Source: Bacillota bacterium (GTDB lineage: Bacteria; Bacillota; Dehalobacteriia; UBA4068; UBA4997). From it: a stretch of 52,911 bases of DNA. The notes beneath the pieces are model-generated. The model saw nothing but the letters and a program-made list of their open reading frames with translations, ran no database searches and had not been told where the DNA came from. This document shows positions 1 to 9,230 of this stretch, in pieces (position 1 is the first letter of the stretch; each line of letters begins with the position of its first letter). The stretch lies in the NCBI GenBank assembly GCA_021769035.1, contig JAETTP010000013.1, forward strand, positions 1 to 52,911. Reading direction: 5' to 3'. The translations under genes were made by a program, and so were the position numbers.

Positions 1-1703
1 TACATCGCTTCCATCTGGTCGTAGCCCTTAGCCACCTCGGCAAAATTGCTCCGGCGATAATCCGGGTGCAGATAACTAATTGAAACGCGTTGCACCCGCT
101 GCTTCTGGGCAAAAAATTCCGCGTCCGGCTCGCCGTTTTTGTGCAGATATTTCGCTTCATTAATAGTCGCGTCCAGCTCGCCAGTGCGCAGATAATGGTC
201 GATAACCTTGGCCGCCTGTTTGGCGTGGGCCACCGCCTGCACCGCAATGCCGGGGCCGTCGTTAATCGCGTCGCCGCCGGCAAATACGCCGGGGATAGAA
301 GTGGCAAAAGTCCGCTCGTCGGCGGCAATCGTCTGCCAAGGCGTGTATTGCAGGGCGTTTTCATTGCCCTCGCCCAAGGCCAGCGGCACCACCTTTTGAC
401 CAATGGCGGCAATCACCAAATCCACCGGCAGAGTTTCCAGGCCGCCAGGCACCGGCACCGGCTTGCGCCGGCCGCTTTCGTCCGGCTCGCCCAGCTCCAT
501 CTGCTGCAATTCAATAGCCACCGCCCGGCCGTCCTCGCCAATCACCCGGGTGGGCGCCACTAAAAACTTAAACTGCACGCCCTCTTCCCTGGCCTCGCGG
601 ATCTCCACATCTTCCGCCGGCATTTCCGCCTCCGTTCGGCGATACAAAATATAAACCTCGCTGGCGCCCAGGCGCACCGCCGTGCGGCAAGCGTCCATCG
701 CCGTGTTGCCGCCGCCCACCACGGCCACCCGGCCGCCCAGTCTGGTCAAATTACCCATGGCTACATTGCCCAAAAAATCAATGCCGCCCACCACGCCGGG
801 CAGGTCCTCGCCCTCGCAGCGCAAGCCGGCGCTGCGCCACGCGCCGTTGGCCAGATAAATCGCGTCAAAATCGCGCTGCAAATCGGCAAACTGCACATCG
901 CGCCCCAGCATGCATTTGGTGCGGATTTCCACGCCCAGCTTTTCAATCAGGGCAATTTCCAGATCCAAAATATTTTTCGGCAAACGATATTCCGGTATGC
1001 CGTAGCGCAGCATGCCGCCCGCCTGCGGCATCATTTCAAAAATCACGGGCTGGTGCCCCTTGAGGGCCATAAAATAAGCCAGCGTCAATCCCGCCGGGCC
1101 GCCGCCCACCACTGCCACCCGTTTGCCGGTAGGCGCTTCCTTTTGCGGCAGATAAGGCTCCGCCGCGTTCAAATCCACATCGGCGGCAAACTGCTTCAAG
1201 CGCGCCAGGTTGATGGGCTGCTCCACCTTGGCCCGGCGGCAAGCCTCCTCGCAAGGGTGCGGGCAGACCCGCCCCAGGGAGGCCGGAATAGGATAACTCT
1301 CCTTAATCAGCTGCAAGGCCTCCGCAAAGCGGTTGTTGGCAATCAGTCCCACGTAGCCCTGGCAATCGCTGCCGGCCGGGCAGGCCAGCTGGCAGGGAGC
1401 CTTGCAATCGCCCTTGTGGTTGGAAAGCAGCAGCTCCAAAGCTGTTTTGCGGGCCGCCCGCACCGCCTCGGTGTCGGTGTAAATCACCTGGCCCTCAGCC
1501 GCCTCCGTGGCGCAGGCGCGGAACAGCCGCGGGCTGCCCTCCATCGCCACCACGCACATACCGCAGGCGCCGTAAGGCTTCAGGCTGTCGTCATGGCACA
1601 GGGTGGGGATTTCAATCCCGGCCCGGCGGGCCACGGCCAAAATCGTTTCGCCGGCAGAGGCCGTCAGTTCTCTGCCGTCAATAGTCAATTTAATTTCAGA
1701 CAT
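1..1703 (-). CDS. 2Fe-2S/FAD NfnB-GltD-like oxidoreductase subunit (StnA-like), 3' end off window
   Basis: Partial: 567 codons are visible and no stop is reached before the left edge. The ATG at 1703 has GGAGGAGGCTT just upstream. Residues 1-70 form a plant-type [2Fe-2S] ferredoxin domain (C36, C47, C50, C64). A cysteine-rich helical stretch follows (C-rich motifs around GDCKAPCQLACP and VCPHPCEEAC), then a GltD/NfnB-like FAD and NAD(P) binding core with GGGPAGL and GGGNTAMDACR. It lies 21 bases downstream of a HydB/NuoF-like gene and a HydC/NuoE-like gene. This trio matches the architecture known for the Sporomusa-type transhydrogenase Stn, which couples NAD, NADP and ferredoxin by electron bifurcation in the cytosol. 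Alternatively it could be the diaphorase part of a formate dehydrogenase or hydrogenase whose catalytic gene is outside the window. Family assignment is firm; complex identity is inferred. Confidence 0.85.
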   Translation of the reverse strand, partial: MSEIKLTIDGRELTASAGETILAVARRAGIEIPTLCHDDSLKPYGACGMCVVAMEGSPRLFRACATEAAEGQVIYTDTEAVRAARKTALELLLSNHKGDCKAPCQLACPAGSDCQGYVGLIANNRFAEALQLIKESYPIPASLGRVCPHPCEEACRRAKVEQPINLARLKQFAADVDLNAAEPYLPQKEAPTGKRVAVVGGGPAGLTLAYFMALKGHQPVIFEMMPQAGGMLRYGIPEYRLPKNILDLEIALIEKLGVEIRTKCMLGRDVQFADLQRDFDAIYLANGAWRSAGLRCEGEDLPGVVGGIDFLGNVAMGNLTRLGGRVAVVGGGNTAMDACRTAVRLGASEVYILYRRTEAEMPAEDVEIREAREEGVQFKFLVAPTRVIGEDGRAVAIELQQMELGEPDESGRRKPVPVPGGLETLPVDLVIAAIGQKVVPLALGEGNENALQYTPWQTIAADERTFATSIPGVFAGGDAINDGPGIAVQAVAHAKQAAKVIDHYLRTGELDATINEAKYLHKNGEPDAEFFAQKQRVQRVSISYLHPDYRRSNFAEVAKGYDQMEAM

Positions 1704-1724
1704 TATTGTAAAGCCTCCTCCATA

Positions 1725-3485
1725 TTACAGCGCCTCCACCGCGCCAAAACGGCAGACGGCGGCACAGTTGCCACATTTAATACATTTGGCCATATCAATT
1801 ACAAAAACTTCCCGCAGCTCGCCGCTGATGGCGCCGGCCGGGCATTTGCGCGCGCAAAGCGAACAGCCCTTGCACTTGTCCGGCTTGATGTGATATTCCA
1901 GCAGGGGCCGGCAGCTGTGGCTGGGGCATTTGTGCTCCTCAATGTGCGCCCGATATTCCTCGGCAAAGTAGCGGATAGTGCTCAGCGCCGGGTTAGGGGC
2001 CGATGCGCCCAGGCCGCAAAGGGAGCCGGCCTGAATTTGCTTGCCCAAATCCTGCAAAAGCTCCACGTCGCCGGGCTGTCCCTCGCCGCGGCAAATCCGC
2101 TCCAAAATCTCCAGCATGCGCTTAGTGCCAATCCGGCAATGCACGCATTTGCCGCAGCTTTCCTTTTGCGTAAAATCCAGGAAAAAGCGGGCCATATCCA
2201 CCATACAAGTGGCCTCGTCCATAATAATCATGCCGCCGCTGCCCATAATCGCGCCGGTTTGGCTAATGCTCTCGTAATCCACCGGCGTATCCAGCAGAGA
2301 GGCCGGAATACAACCGCCGGAGGGGCCGCCCATCTGCACGGCCTTAAACTGGCCGCCGTCCTTAATGCCGCCGCCAATGTCAAAAATAACCTCCCGCAGG
2401 GTGATGCCCATCGGCACCTCCACCAGGCCGCCGCGCTTAATTTTGCCGGCCAGGGCAAACACTTTGGTGCCCTTGCTGGTTTCCGTGCCCATTGCGGCAA
2501 AGGCCTCGCCGCCGTTGCGGATAATCCAGGCCACGTTGGCAAATGTTTCCACATTGTTAATATTGCTGGGCCGCTGCCAAAAGCCCTTTTGGGCCGGGAA
2601 AGGCGGCTTCAGCCGCGGCATGCCGCGCTCGCCCTCCAGAGAGGCCAGCAGGGCGGTTTCCTCGCCGCAAACGAACGCGCCCGCGCCGGCCTTGATATAA
2701 ATATCAAAATCCCAGCCGCTGCCGAAGATGTTTTGGCCCAAAAAACCCTTTTCCCGCGCCGCCTGCATAGCCAGCTCCAGCCGGTGAATACTCAGGGGAT
2801 ACTCCGCCCGCACGTAAATCACGCCCTGGCTGCTGCCGATGGCGCGGGCGGCGATGGCCATGCCCTCCAGCACGCTGTGCGGGTCGCTTTCCAGCACGCT
2901 GCGGTCCATAAACGCGCCGGGGTCGCCCTCGTCCGCGTTGCAAATCACATATTTCACCGCTCCCTCAGCCTTGCGGCAAGCGTCCCACTTAAACCAGGTC
3001 GGGAAGCCCGCGCCGCCGCGGCCGCGCAGGCCGGAGGTTTTCACCGTGTCGATAATGCTCTCCGGGGTCAGCTCGCAAACCGCCTGGCGCAACGCCTGAT
3101 AGCCGCCACGCTCTATGTAGTCCTCAATATTTTCCGGGTCAATCACACCGCAGTTGCGCAAGGCAATGCGGGTTTGGCTGTGCAGAAAATGCAGCTCCTC
3201 CTCGGAAAGCAGCAAATCCTCCTGCACCTGACCGCCTAGAATATGCCCCTCGGCAATCCGGGCCGCCGCCGCCGCGTCCACCCGGCCGTAAAACCAATTT
3301 TGGCCGGCCGCCTCGTCGCAAACCTCCACCAGCGGTTCTGCAAAGCACAGACCAATGCAGCCGGTGCGCTCGCTGCGGACAGCCGAACCGGCCGCGGCCA
3401 AAGCCGCGTCCAAAGCCTGCTGAGTTTGCCGGGCGCCGGCAGCCATGCCGCAGCTGCCCAGACCAATTTTCACTCTCATCGCCAT
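1725..3485 (-). CDS. NuoF/HydB-like NADH-binding flavoprotein subunit
   Basis: 586 aa. An N-terminal thioredoxin-like [2Fe-2S] region (C12, C43, C47) is followed by the NuoF core: FMN/NADH-binding GRGGAGFP at 155-162 and CNADEGDPGAFMDR at 182-195. A [4Fe-4S] site follows (C444, C447, C450, C490). The C-terminus adds a two-cluster ferredoxin domain (C538/C541/C544/C548 and C568/C571/C574/C578). The thioredoxin-like and ferredoxin extensions are typical of HydB of bifurcating hydrogenases and of StnB, not of complex I NuoF. It should oxidise or reduce NAD(H) through FMN. The start at 3485 has GGAGG 7 bases upstream and overlaps the TAA of the preceding gene by one base (TAATG), so the two are probably translationally coupled. 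An in-frame ATG two codons later is less well spaced. Confidence 0.92.
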   Translation of the reverse strand: MAMRVKIGLGSCGMAAGARQTQQALDAALAAAGSAVRSERTGCIGLCFAEPLVEVCDEAAGQNWFYGRVDAAAAARIAEGHILGGQVQEDLLLSEEELHFLHSQTRIALRNCGVIDPENIEDYIERGGYQALRQAVCELTPESIIDTVKTSGLRGRGGAGFPTWFKWDACRKAEGAVKYVICNADEGDPGAFMDRSVLESDPHSVLEGMAIAARAIGSSQGVIYVRAEYPLSIHRLELAMQAAREKGFLGQNIFGSGWDFDIYIKAGAGAFVCGEETALLASLEGERGMPRLKPPFPAQKGFWQRPSNINNVETFANVAWIIRNGGEAFAAMGTETSKGTKVFALAGKIKRGGLVEVPMGITLREVIFDIGGGIKDGGQFKAVQMGGPSGGCIPASLLDTPVDYESISQTGAIMGSGGMIIMDEATCMVDMARFFLDFTQKESCGKCVHCRIGTKRMLEILERICRGEGQPGDVELLQDLGKQIQAGSLCGLGASAPNPALSTIRYFAEEYRAHIEEHKCPSHSCRPLLEYHIKPDKCKGCSLCARKCPAGAISGELREVFVIDMAKCIKCGNCAAVCRFGAVEAL

Positions 3486-3979
3486 TATTCCGCCTCCTTT
3501 GCCCGCAAATCTTTCAGCACTGACCGCACTGAATCCGCCGTTAAGTTGCCATAAACCTCGCCGTTAATCATCATCGCCGGCGCCAAGGAGCAGCAGCCCA
3601 GGCAGGCCACATGCTTCAGCGTAAACAGGCCGTCCGCCGTGGTTTGGCCGTCGGCAATGCCCAGTTCCTCGCCGATAATGGCGGAGATACTCTCCGCCCC
3701 ATTCACGTGGCAGGCCGTGCCCTGGCACAGCATAATCAGATAACGCCCCACCGGCTGCAACCGAAACTGGGTGTAAAAGGAGGCCACCCCCAGCACCTTG
3801 GCCGGGGTCACGCCCACAGCCTCGCTGATTTTAGCCAGCGCCGGCTGGGGCAGATAACCGTAAATATCCTGTGTGTGCTGCAAAATCGTAATCAAGGAAC
3901 CCGGCTTGGCCGCATATTCCGCCAGCACCGGCTCCAAGGGCTGCAAATCAATTTCCGCTGCCTTACCCATAATATCCAT
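3485..3979 (-). CDS. NuoE/HydC-like [2Fe-2S] subunit
   Basis: 164 aa, the usual length for the NuoE family. Thioredoxin-like fold with the four conserved cluster ligands C85, C90, C126 and C130 (CQGTAC and CLGCC) and the family signature region YGYLPQPALAKISE near residue 40. It is the first gene of the three-gene electron-transfer operon and should relay electrons from the NuoF-like flavin subunit. AAGGGG lies immediately upstream of the ATG at 3979; the in-frame ATG three codons later is slightly better spaced and could be the real start. Downstream coupling with the NuoF-like gene is seen as a TAATG overlap. Confidence 0.92.
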   Translation of the reverse strand: MDIMGKAAEIDLQPLEPVLAEYAAKPGSLITILQHTQDIYGYLPQPALAKISEAVGVTPAKVLGVASFYTQFRLQPVGRYLIMLCQGTACHVNGAESISAIIGEELGIADGQTTADGLFTLKHVACLGCCSLAPAMMINGEVYGNLTADSVRSVLKDLRAKEAE

Positions 3980-4033
3980 TTCCCCTTATATAAAATTTCA
4001 CTCATTAATATTACACAGCAAACCCGTTTTTTC

Positions 4034-4052
4034 TGTTAGCATTCTGCTAACA
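4034..4052. promoter_or_regulatory. Palindrome upstream of the NADH-linked redox operon (possible operator)
   Basis: Perfect 8-base inverted repeat TGTTAGCA-ttc-TGCTAACA, 55-73 bases upstream of the NuoE/HydC-like start. Extended by one base it reads TTGTTA...TAACA on the minus strand, resembling the half-sites of the NADH-sensing repressor Rex. The spacing (9 bases between TTGTTA and TAACA) is longer than the usual 6, so the match is imperfect. It lacks the T-run expected of a terminator for the upstream carB-dapF gene. Confidence 0.4.
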
Positions 4053-4086
4053 AATTTCTGGCAAATTGCCATTTTATTTTTGTATT

Positions 4087-7000
4087 TTAAATTTCAACCA
4101 CGCCGTCAAAAAGCTTCTCCGCGCTGCCGGTCATGCGGATATTTTCACCGTCGAAGCTGATAATCAAATCGCCGCCGGGCTGCTTCACCGTGATGTCGCG
4201 GCCCTTGGCGCACAGGCCGTTCAGAACCGCCGCCACAACCGCCGCGCAGGAGCCGGTGCCGCAGGCGTTGGTGTAGCCGTTGCCGCGCTCCCAAACCTGC
4301 ATATAGAGAATGTCCTCGCTGAACACCTTCACAAACTCCACGTTCACCCGCTCCGGGAACCATTCGTGGTGCTCAAAGGCGGAACCGATTTTGTCCAGGT
4401 GCACGCCCTCCAAATCGTCGGTGAAGATAACCATATGCGGGTTGCCCACGGAAAGGCAGGTAGCGTTGTAAGTTTTGCCCAGCACCTCAATCGGCCGGTT
4501 GATGAAATCCGGCCCCTCCGCCAGCATCGGCAAAGCCGAGGGCACCAGCTGCGGCTTGCCCATCAGCACGGAAGCACCCCAAACCTTGCCGTTGCGCTTA
4601 ATCAGCTTCAGCTGCTTAATGCCGTAATCGGTTTCAATGCTCATCTCATCTTTGGCAACAATGCCGTTATCATACAGATACTTGCCCACGCAGCGGATAG
4701 CGTTGCCGCCAATGCCGCCGTTGCTGCCGTCCACATTATAAACCTTAACGTAAACGTCCGCCTTGTCGGAGGGGCAAATCATCACCACGCCGTCGCCGCC
4801 GACGCCGCGATTGCGCCGGCACAGGCGCACGGCCAGGCCGGCCGGGTTGTCCAGCTGCTGCTCCAGGCAGTTAAAGTAAATATAATCGTTGCCGCAGCTC
4901 TGCATTTTGGTGAAAGGCAAGGTTTGCAGCTGCCGCCGCAGATTGTTAATATCCACCAGCTCAATGCTCTCCTGCGTGTAGAGGCTGTGCAAGCTGTCCG
5001 CCAGCACGTTGGCGGTGTCGATTGAGGTCAGGCAGGGGATACCCCTCTCCACCGCTTTGCGCCGGGTGATTACGCTGTCCTTTTGGGGGTTGCGTCCCTT
5101 GGCGGAGGTGGAAATGACATAGTTCAGCTTGCCCTCCTCCATCAGCTTCACAGCGTTGTCGTCGCCCTCGTGGATTTTCTCCACAAAGTGCGATTCAATG
5201 CCCGCCTGCTTCAGCACCTGCCGGGTGCCGGCGGTGGCGTAAATCTCAAAGCCCATATCGGCAAATTTCTTCACCACGTGCACAATTTCCGCCTTGTCGC
5301 GGTCGTTCACGGTCACAAACAGGCCGCCCTTTTGGTTCAGGTTGTAGCCGGCCGCCACCAAGCCCTTGTAAATAGCCTCCTCAAAGTTGGAGCCAAGGCC
5401 CAAAACCTCGCCGGTGCTCTTCATCTCCGGCCCCAGCTGGTTGTCCACGTTCAGCAGCTTCTCAAAGGAGAAAATCGGCACTTTGACCGCGCAGTAAACC
5501 GGCGTGGGATAAAGCCCCGTGCCGTAGCCCATATCGGCCAGCTTTTCGCCCAGCAGGGCCCGCGTCGCCAAATCAACCATCGGCACGCCCGTCACCTTGC
5601 TCAAATACGGAATGGTGCGGGAGGAGCGCGGGTTCACCTCAATCACATACAGCTGGTCGTCCTTAATCAGGTACTGGATATTCACCAGGCCGTGAGTTTC
5701 CAGCTCCACCGCCAGCTTGCGGGTGGTTTCAATAATCACATCCACCATATCGTCGTTGATATTAAAGGAGGGATAAACGGCAATCGAGTCGCCGGAGTGC
5801 ACGCCGGTGCGCTCCACATGCTCCATAATGCCGGGTATCAAAATATCCTCGCCGTCGCAGATAGCATCAATCTCCAGCTCCACGCCCTGCAAATATTTGT
5901 CGATAAGCACCAGATTATCCACGTTCTGCTCCAGGATAATCGCCATATATTCCTTAATATCCGCCTCATTAAAGGCGATAATCATATTCTGGCCGCCCAA
6001 AACGTAGGAGGGACGCATCAAAACCGGGTAGCCGATATGCTCGGCCGCCGCCAGGGCCTCCTCGGTAGTTTTCACCGTTTCCCCCTGCGGCCGCAAAATA
6101 TTCAGCTTGGTCAACAGCTCGTCAAAGCGGCCGCGATCCTCCGCCCGGTCAATGCTGTCGGCGGAGGTGCCCAAAATGCGCACGCCCTGCTTATCCAAAA
6201 AGTTGGTTAGCTTAATAGCCGTCTGGCCGCCAAAGGCCACCACCACGCCGTAAGGCTTTTCAGTGGCGATGATGTTGCCCACGTCTTCCTCGGTCAGCGG
6301 TTCAAAATACAAGCGATCAGCCGTGTCGAAGTCGGTGGAAACCGTTTCCGGGTTGTTGTTGACGATAGCCACCTCAAATCCTTTTTGCTGCAAGGCCCAC
6401 ACGCAATGCACGGAAGCATAGTCAAACTCAATGCCTTGGCCAATCCGAATTGGGCCGGAGCCCAAAACCAACACCGTCGGCTTGGGGTTGGCGCGCTCCG
6501 CCAAAAATTCGGCCGCCTCGTTCTCCTCATCGTAGGTGGAGTAGAAATAAGGCGTTTCCGCCGCAAACTCCGCCGCGCAGGTGTCCACCATCTTGTAGAC
6601 GGCCCGCGCCGGCTCGGCCACCGGCTGGCCGGAAAGCTGGGCAATCACCTTGTCAGGAAAGCCCATCCGCTTGGCCGCCAGGTATTTCTCCCGGTCATAG
6701 CCGCCACGCAAGCTGGCCTCCATAGCGGCAATGTTAGCCAGCTTATGCAAAAACCACATGTCGATTTTGGTAATATCATATATTTCTTGCAGGTCCACAC
6801 CCTGCTTAATCGCCTGATAGATGACGAAAAGCCGCTCGTCGGTGCATTGGTGCAGTGCCTGGCGGATTTCCGCCGGGCTCATCTCCAGCTGCCGGTGGGC
6901 GTTCAAATCACTCAGGCCAATTTCCGCCCCGCGCACCGCCTTCATCAAGGCCTGCTCAAAGCTCAGGCCAATCGCCATCACCTCGCCGGTGGCTTTCATC

Positions 7001-8124
7001 TGGGTGCCCAAATCACGCTTGGCGTAAACAAACTTGTCAAACGGCCACTTGGGGAACTTCACCACAACATAATCCAGGGTTGGCTCAAAGGCGGCGGCCG
7101 TTTTGCCGGTCACCGCGTTCTTAATCTCGTCCAGGGTGTAGCCAATGGCAATCTTGGAGGCCACCTTGGCAATCGGGTAGCCCGTGGCCTTGGAGGCCAA
7201 AGCCGAGGAGCGAGAAACGCGCGGATTAACCTCAATCACGGCGTATTCAAAACTGTTAGGGTTTAAGGCAAACTGGCAGTTGCAGCCGCCCTCCACCTGT
7301 AGCTCGTTGATAATATCCAGCGCGGCGGTGCGCAGCATTTGGTATTCCTTGTCGGACAAGGTGACAGCCGGGGCAATCACAATGCTGTCTCCGGTGTGCA
7401 CGCCCACCGGGTCAAAATTCTCCATTGAGCAAATGGTGATATTGTTGCCCTTGCTGTCGCGCATAACCTCAAATTCGATTTCTTTCCAGCCGGCCACCGA
7501 TTTCTCCAGCAAAATCTGGTTGATAGGCGAAAGGCGCAGGCCGTTGTCGGCAATCTCGCGCAGCTCCGCCTCGTTGTTGACAATGCCGCCGCCGCTGCCG
7601 CCCAGTGTAAAGGCCGGCCGCACAATGACGGGATATTGCAGACGCTCCGCCAACACCACTGCGTCCTCCACCGTGGTAACAATATCCGAGGGTATGCAGG
7701 GCTGGCCGATTTTCAACATCGTTTCCTTAAAAAGCTGGCGGTCCTCCGCCCGCTCGATAGTTTCCGGCCGCGCGCCCAACAGGCGCACATTGTTGGCCGC
7801 CAAAAAGCCCTCCTTAGCCAGCTGCATCGAAAGGGTGAGGCCGGTCTGCCCGCCCAGGGTGGAAAGAATACTGTCCGGCTTTTCCTTTTTAATAATCCGC
7901 TTCAGCACCGGCAAAGTCAGCGGCTCGATATAAATTTTGTCCGCCATGGCGCTGTCCGTCATAATCGTGGCCGGGTTGGAGTTCACCAGCACCACCTCCA
8001 GGCCGTCCTCTTTGAGCGCCCGGCAGGCCTGCGTGCCGGCGTAGTCAAATTCTGCCGCCTGCCCAATCACAATCGGGCCGGAGCCAATCACCAAAACCTT
8101 TTTTATTCCCGGATTTAATGGCAT
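4087..8124 (-). CDS. carB: Carbamoyl-phosphate synthase large chain fused to a diaminopimelate epimerase-like domain
   Basis: 1345 aa in one uninterrupted frame. Residues 1 to about 1065 are a complete CarB: two ATP-grasp/synthase halves (GSGPIVIGQAAEFDY near the N-terminus; a second GSGPIRIGQGIEFDY near 560) and the MGS-like allosteric domain (about 940-1065). Residues 1069-1345 (bases 4087-4920) are a full-length DapF-like domain: KMQSCGNDYIYF, RGVGGDG, the second catalytic cysteine in TNACGTGSC (C1288), and HMVIF/VNVEFV motifs. The first catalytic cysteine position (C in the family motif CGNGxRC) is glycine 1139 here (GGNAIRC; codon GGC at 4708-4710). CarB makes carbamoyl phosphate for pyrimidine and arginine synthesis with CarA; DapF normally makes meso-diaminopimelate for lysine and peptidoglycan. 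The ATG at 8124 has GGGGAGG upstream and lies 14 bases after carA. A fusion of these two enzymes is unusual to me. Confidence 0.93.
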   Translation of the reverse strand: MPLNPGIKKVLVIGSGPIVIGQAAEFDYAGTQACRALKEDGLEVVLVNSNPATIMTDSAMADKIYIEPLTLPVLKRIIKKEKPDSILSTLGGQTGLTLSMQLAKEGFLAANNVRLLGARPETIERAEDRQLFKETMLKIGQPCIPSDIVTTVEDAVVLAERLQYPVIVRPAFTLGGSGGGIVNNEAELREIADNGLRLSPINQILLEKSVAGWKEIEFEVMRDSKGNNITICSMENFDPVGVHTGDSIVIAPAVTLSDKEYQMLRTAALDIINELQVEGGCNCQFALNPNSFEYAVIEVNPRVSRSSALASKATGYPIAKVASKIAIGYTLDEIKNAVTGKTAAAFEPTLDYVVVKFPKWPFDKFVYAKRDLGTQMKATGEVMAIGLSFEQALMKAVRGAEIGLSDLNAHRQLEMSPAEIRQALHQCTDERLFVIYQAIKQGVDLQEIYDITKIDMWFLHKLANIAAMEASLRGGYDREKYLAAKRMGFPDKVIAQLSGQPVAEPARAVYKMVDTCAAEFAAETPYFYSTYDEENEAAEFLAERANPKPTVLVLGSGPIRIGQGIEFDYASVHCVWALQQKGFEVAIVNNNPETVSTDFDTADRLYFEPLTEEDVGNIIATEKPYGVVVAFGGQTAIKLTNFLDKQGVRILGTSADSIDRAEDRGRFDELLTKLNILRPQGETVKTTEEALAAAEHIGYPVLMRPSYVLGGQNMIIAFNEADIKEYMAIILEQNVDNLVLIDKYLQGVELEIDAICDGEDILIPGIMEHVERTGVHSGDSIAVYPSFNINDDMVDVIIETTRKLAVELETHGLVNIQYLIKDDQLYVIEVNPRSSRTIPYLSKVTGVPMVDLATRALLGEKLADMGYGTGLYPTPVYCAVKVPIFSFEKLLNVDNQLGPEMKSTGEVLGLGSNFEEAIYKGLVAAGYNLNQKGGLFVTVNDRDKAEIVHVVKKFADMGFEIYATAGTRQVLKQAGIESHFVEKIHEGDDNAVKLMEEGKLNYVISTSAKGRNPQKDSVITRRKAVERGIPCLTSIDTANVLADSLHSLYTQESIELVDINNLRRQLQTLPFTKMQSCGNDYIYFNCLEQQLDNPAGLAVRLCRRNRGVGGDGVVMICPSDKADVYVKVYNVDGSNGGIGGNAIRCVGKYLYDNGIVAKDEMSIETDYGIKQLKLIKRNGKVWGASVLMGKPQLVPSALPMLAEGPDFINRPIEVLGKTYNATCLSVGNPHMVIFTDDLEGVHLDKIGSAFEHHEWFPERVNVEFVKVFSEDILYMQVWERGNGYTNACGTGSCAAVVAAVLNGLCAKGRDITVKQPGGDLIISFDGENIRMTGSAEKLFDGVVEI

Positions 8125-8138
8125 TTACGTTACCTCCC

Positions 8139-9230
8139 CTAATTCTGCGCCGCTTTATCAGCATTTTCCAAATTGGCGTCAATCATTTCCACAAATCTAT
8201 CAAACAAAAAGCCGGTATCCAACGGGCCGGCCGCCGCCTCCGGGTGGAACTGCACCGAAAAGGCCGGCTTGTCCAAATAGTCAATGCCCTCGCAGGAGCC
8301 GTCGTTTGCATTAATATAACGCAGGCGCGCGCAATCCGGCAGGCTGTCAATCAGAACCTCATAGCCGTGATTTTGGCAGGAAACGAAAACCTGGCCGGTC
8401 TGCAAATCCTTAATCGGCTGGTTGGCGCCCCGGTGGCCGTAATGCAGCTTGCCGGTTTTGGCGCCGTGGGCCAGGGCCAGCAGCTGGTGCCCCAGGCAGA
8501 TGCCAAACATCGGCAGGCCGGCAGCAAACAGCTTTTGCAGCTCCGCCACAATCGACATATTATCAGCCGGGTCGCCAGGCCCGTTGGAGAGCATAATCCC
8601 CTGCGGTTGCTGGGCCAAAATCTGCTCCGCCGTGCTTTCCGCCGGCATTGTGATAACCTGGCAGCCGTGCTTTAACAAATTACGGGCAATGCTATTCTTA
8701 GCGCCAAAATCCCACAGCACCACGCGGCGGCCCTCGCCTTGGGGCGCCAGGCTGCGGTTGCTTACGCTGAGCACCGCGTCGTTGATTTTATGCGCCTTAA
8801 TTTCTGCCAAAACCTCCGGCGTCACCGCTGGGTTACTGGTAATTTTGGCGTTCATCACGCCATGCTCCCGAATAATCCGGGTCAGCGCGCGCGTATCAAT
8901 ACCGCACAGGCCCACAATATGATTTTGCTCTAAAAAGCTGTTCAGCTCCCCCTCACTGCGGAAGTTGGAGGGCTCCCGACACCACTCGCGCACAATATAA
9001 GCGCTAAGATGTGGCTTGGCGCTTTCAAAATCTGCCGGAATAACCCCATAGTTGCCAATTAAAGGAAAGGTTTGAATAACCATCTGCCCGTAAAAACTGG
9101 GGTCCGTCAGGGTTTCCAGATACCCAACCATCGCCGTGGTGAAAACCAGCTCACCGCAAACCTCGCCTTGCCAGCCAAAGGATTGTCCTTTGAAAACACG
9201 GCCGTTTTCCAAAATAAGATACAGCTCCAC
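8139..9230 (-). CDS. carA: Carbamoyl-phosphate synthase small chain (glutaminase)
   Basis: 363 aa from the GTG at 9230. That start gives the classic N-terminus MELYLILENGRVFKG and has GGGAG 8 bases upstream. An in-frame ATG at 9248 and TTG at 9251 exist but have no Shine-Dalgarno. The class I glutamine amidotransferase domain has the nucleophile C245 (GICLGHQ) and H329/E331 (QFHPE). It hydrolyses glutamine and channels ammonia to CarB, whose gene follows after 14 bases. A consensus promoter lies about 50 bases upstream, leaving a leader too short for a PyrR-type attenuator. Confidence 0.96.
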   Translation of the reverse strand: MELYLILENGRVFKGQSFGWQGEVCGELVFTTAMVGYLETLTDPSFYGQMVIQTFPLIGNYGVIPADFESAKPHLSAYIVREWCREPSNFRSEGELNSFLEQNHIVGLCGIDTRALTRIIREHGVMNAKITSNPAVTPEVLAEIKAHKINDAVLSVSNRSLAPQGEGRRVVLWDFGAKNSIARNLLKHGCQVITMPAESTAEQILAQQPQGIMLSNGPGDPADNMSIVAELQKLFAAGLPMFGICLGHQLLALAHGAKTGKLHYGHRGANQPIKDLQTGQVFVSCQNHGYEVLIDSLPDCARLRYINANDGSCEGIDYLDKPAFSVQFHPEAAAGPLDTGFLFDRFVEMIDANLENADKAAQN

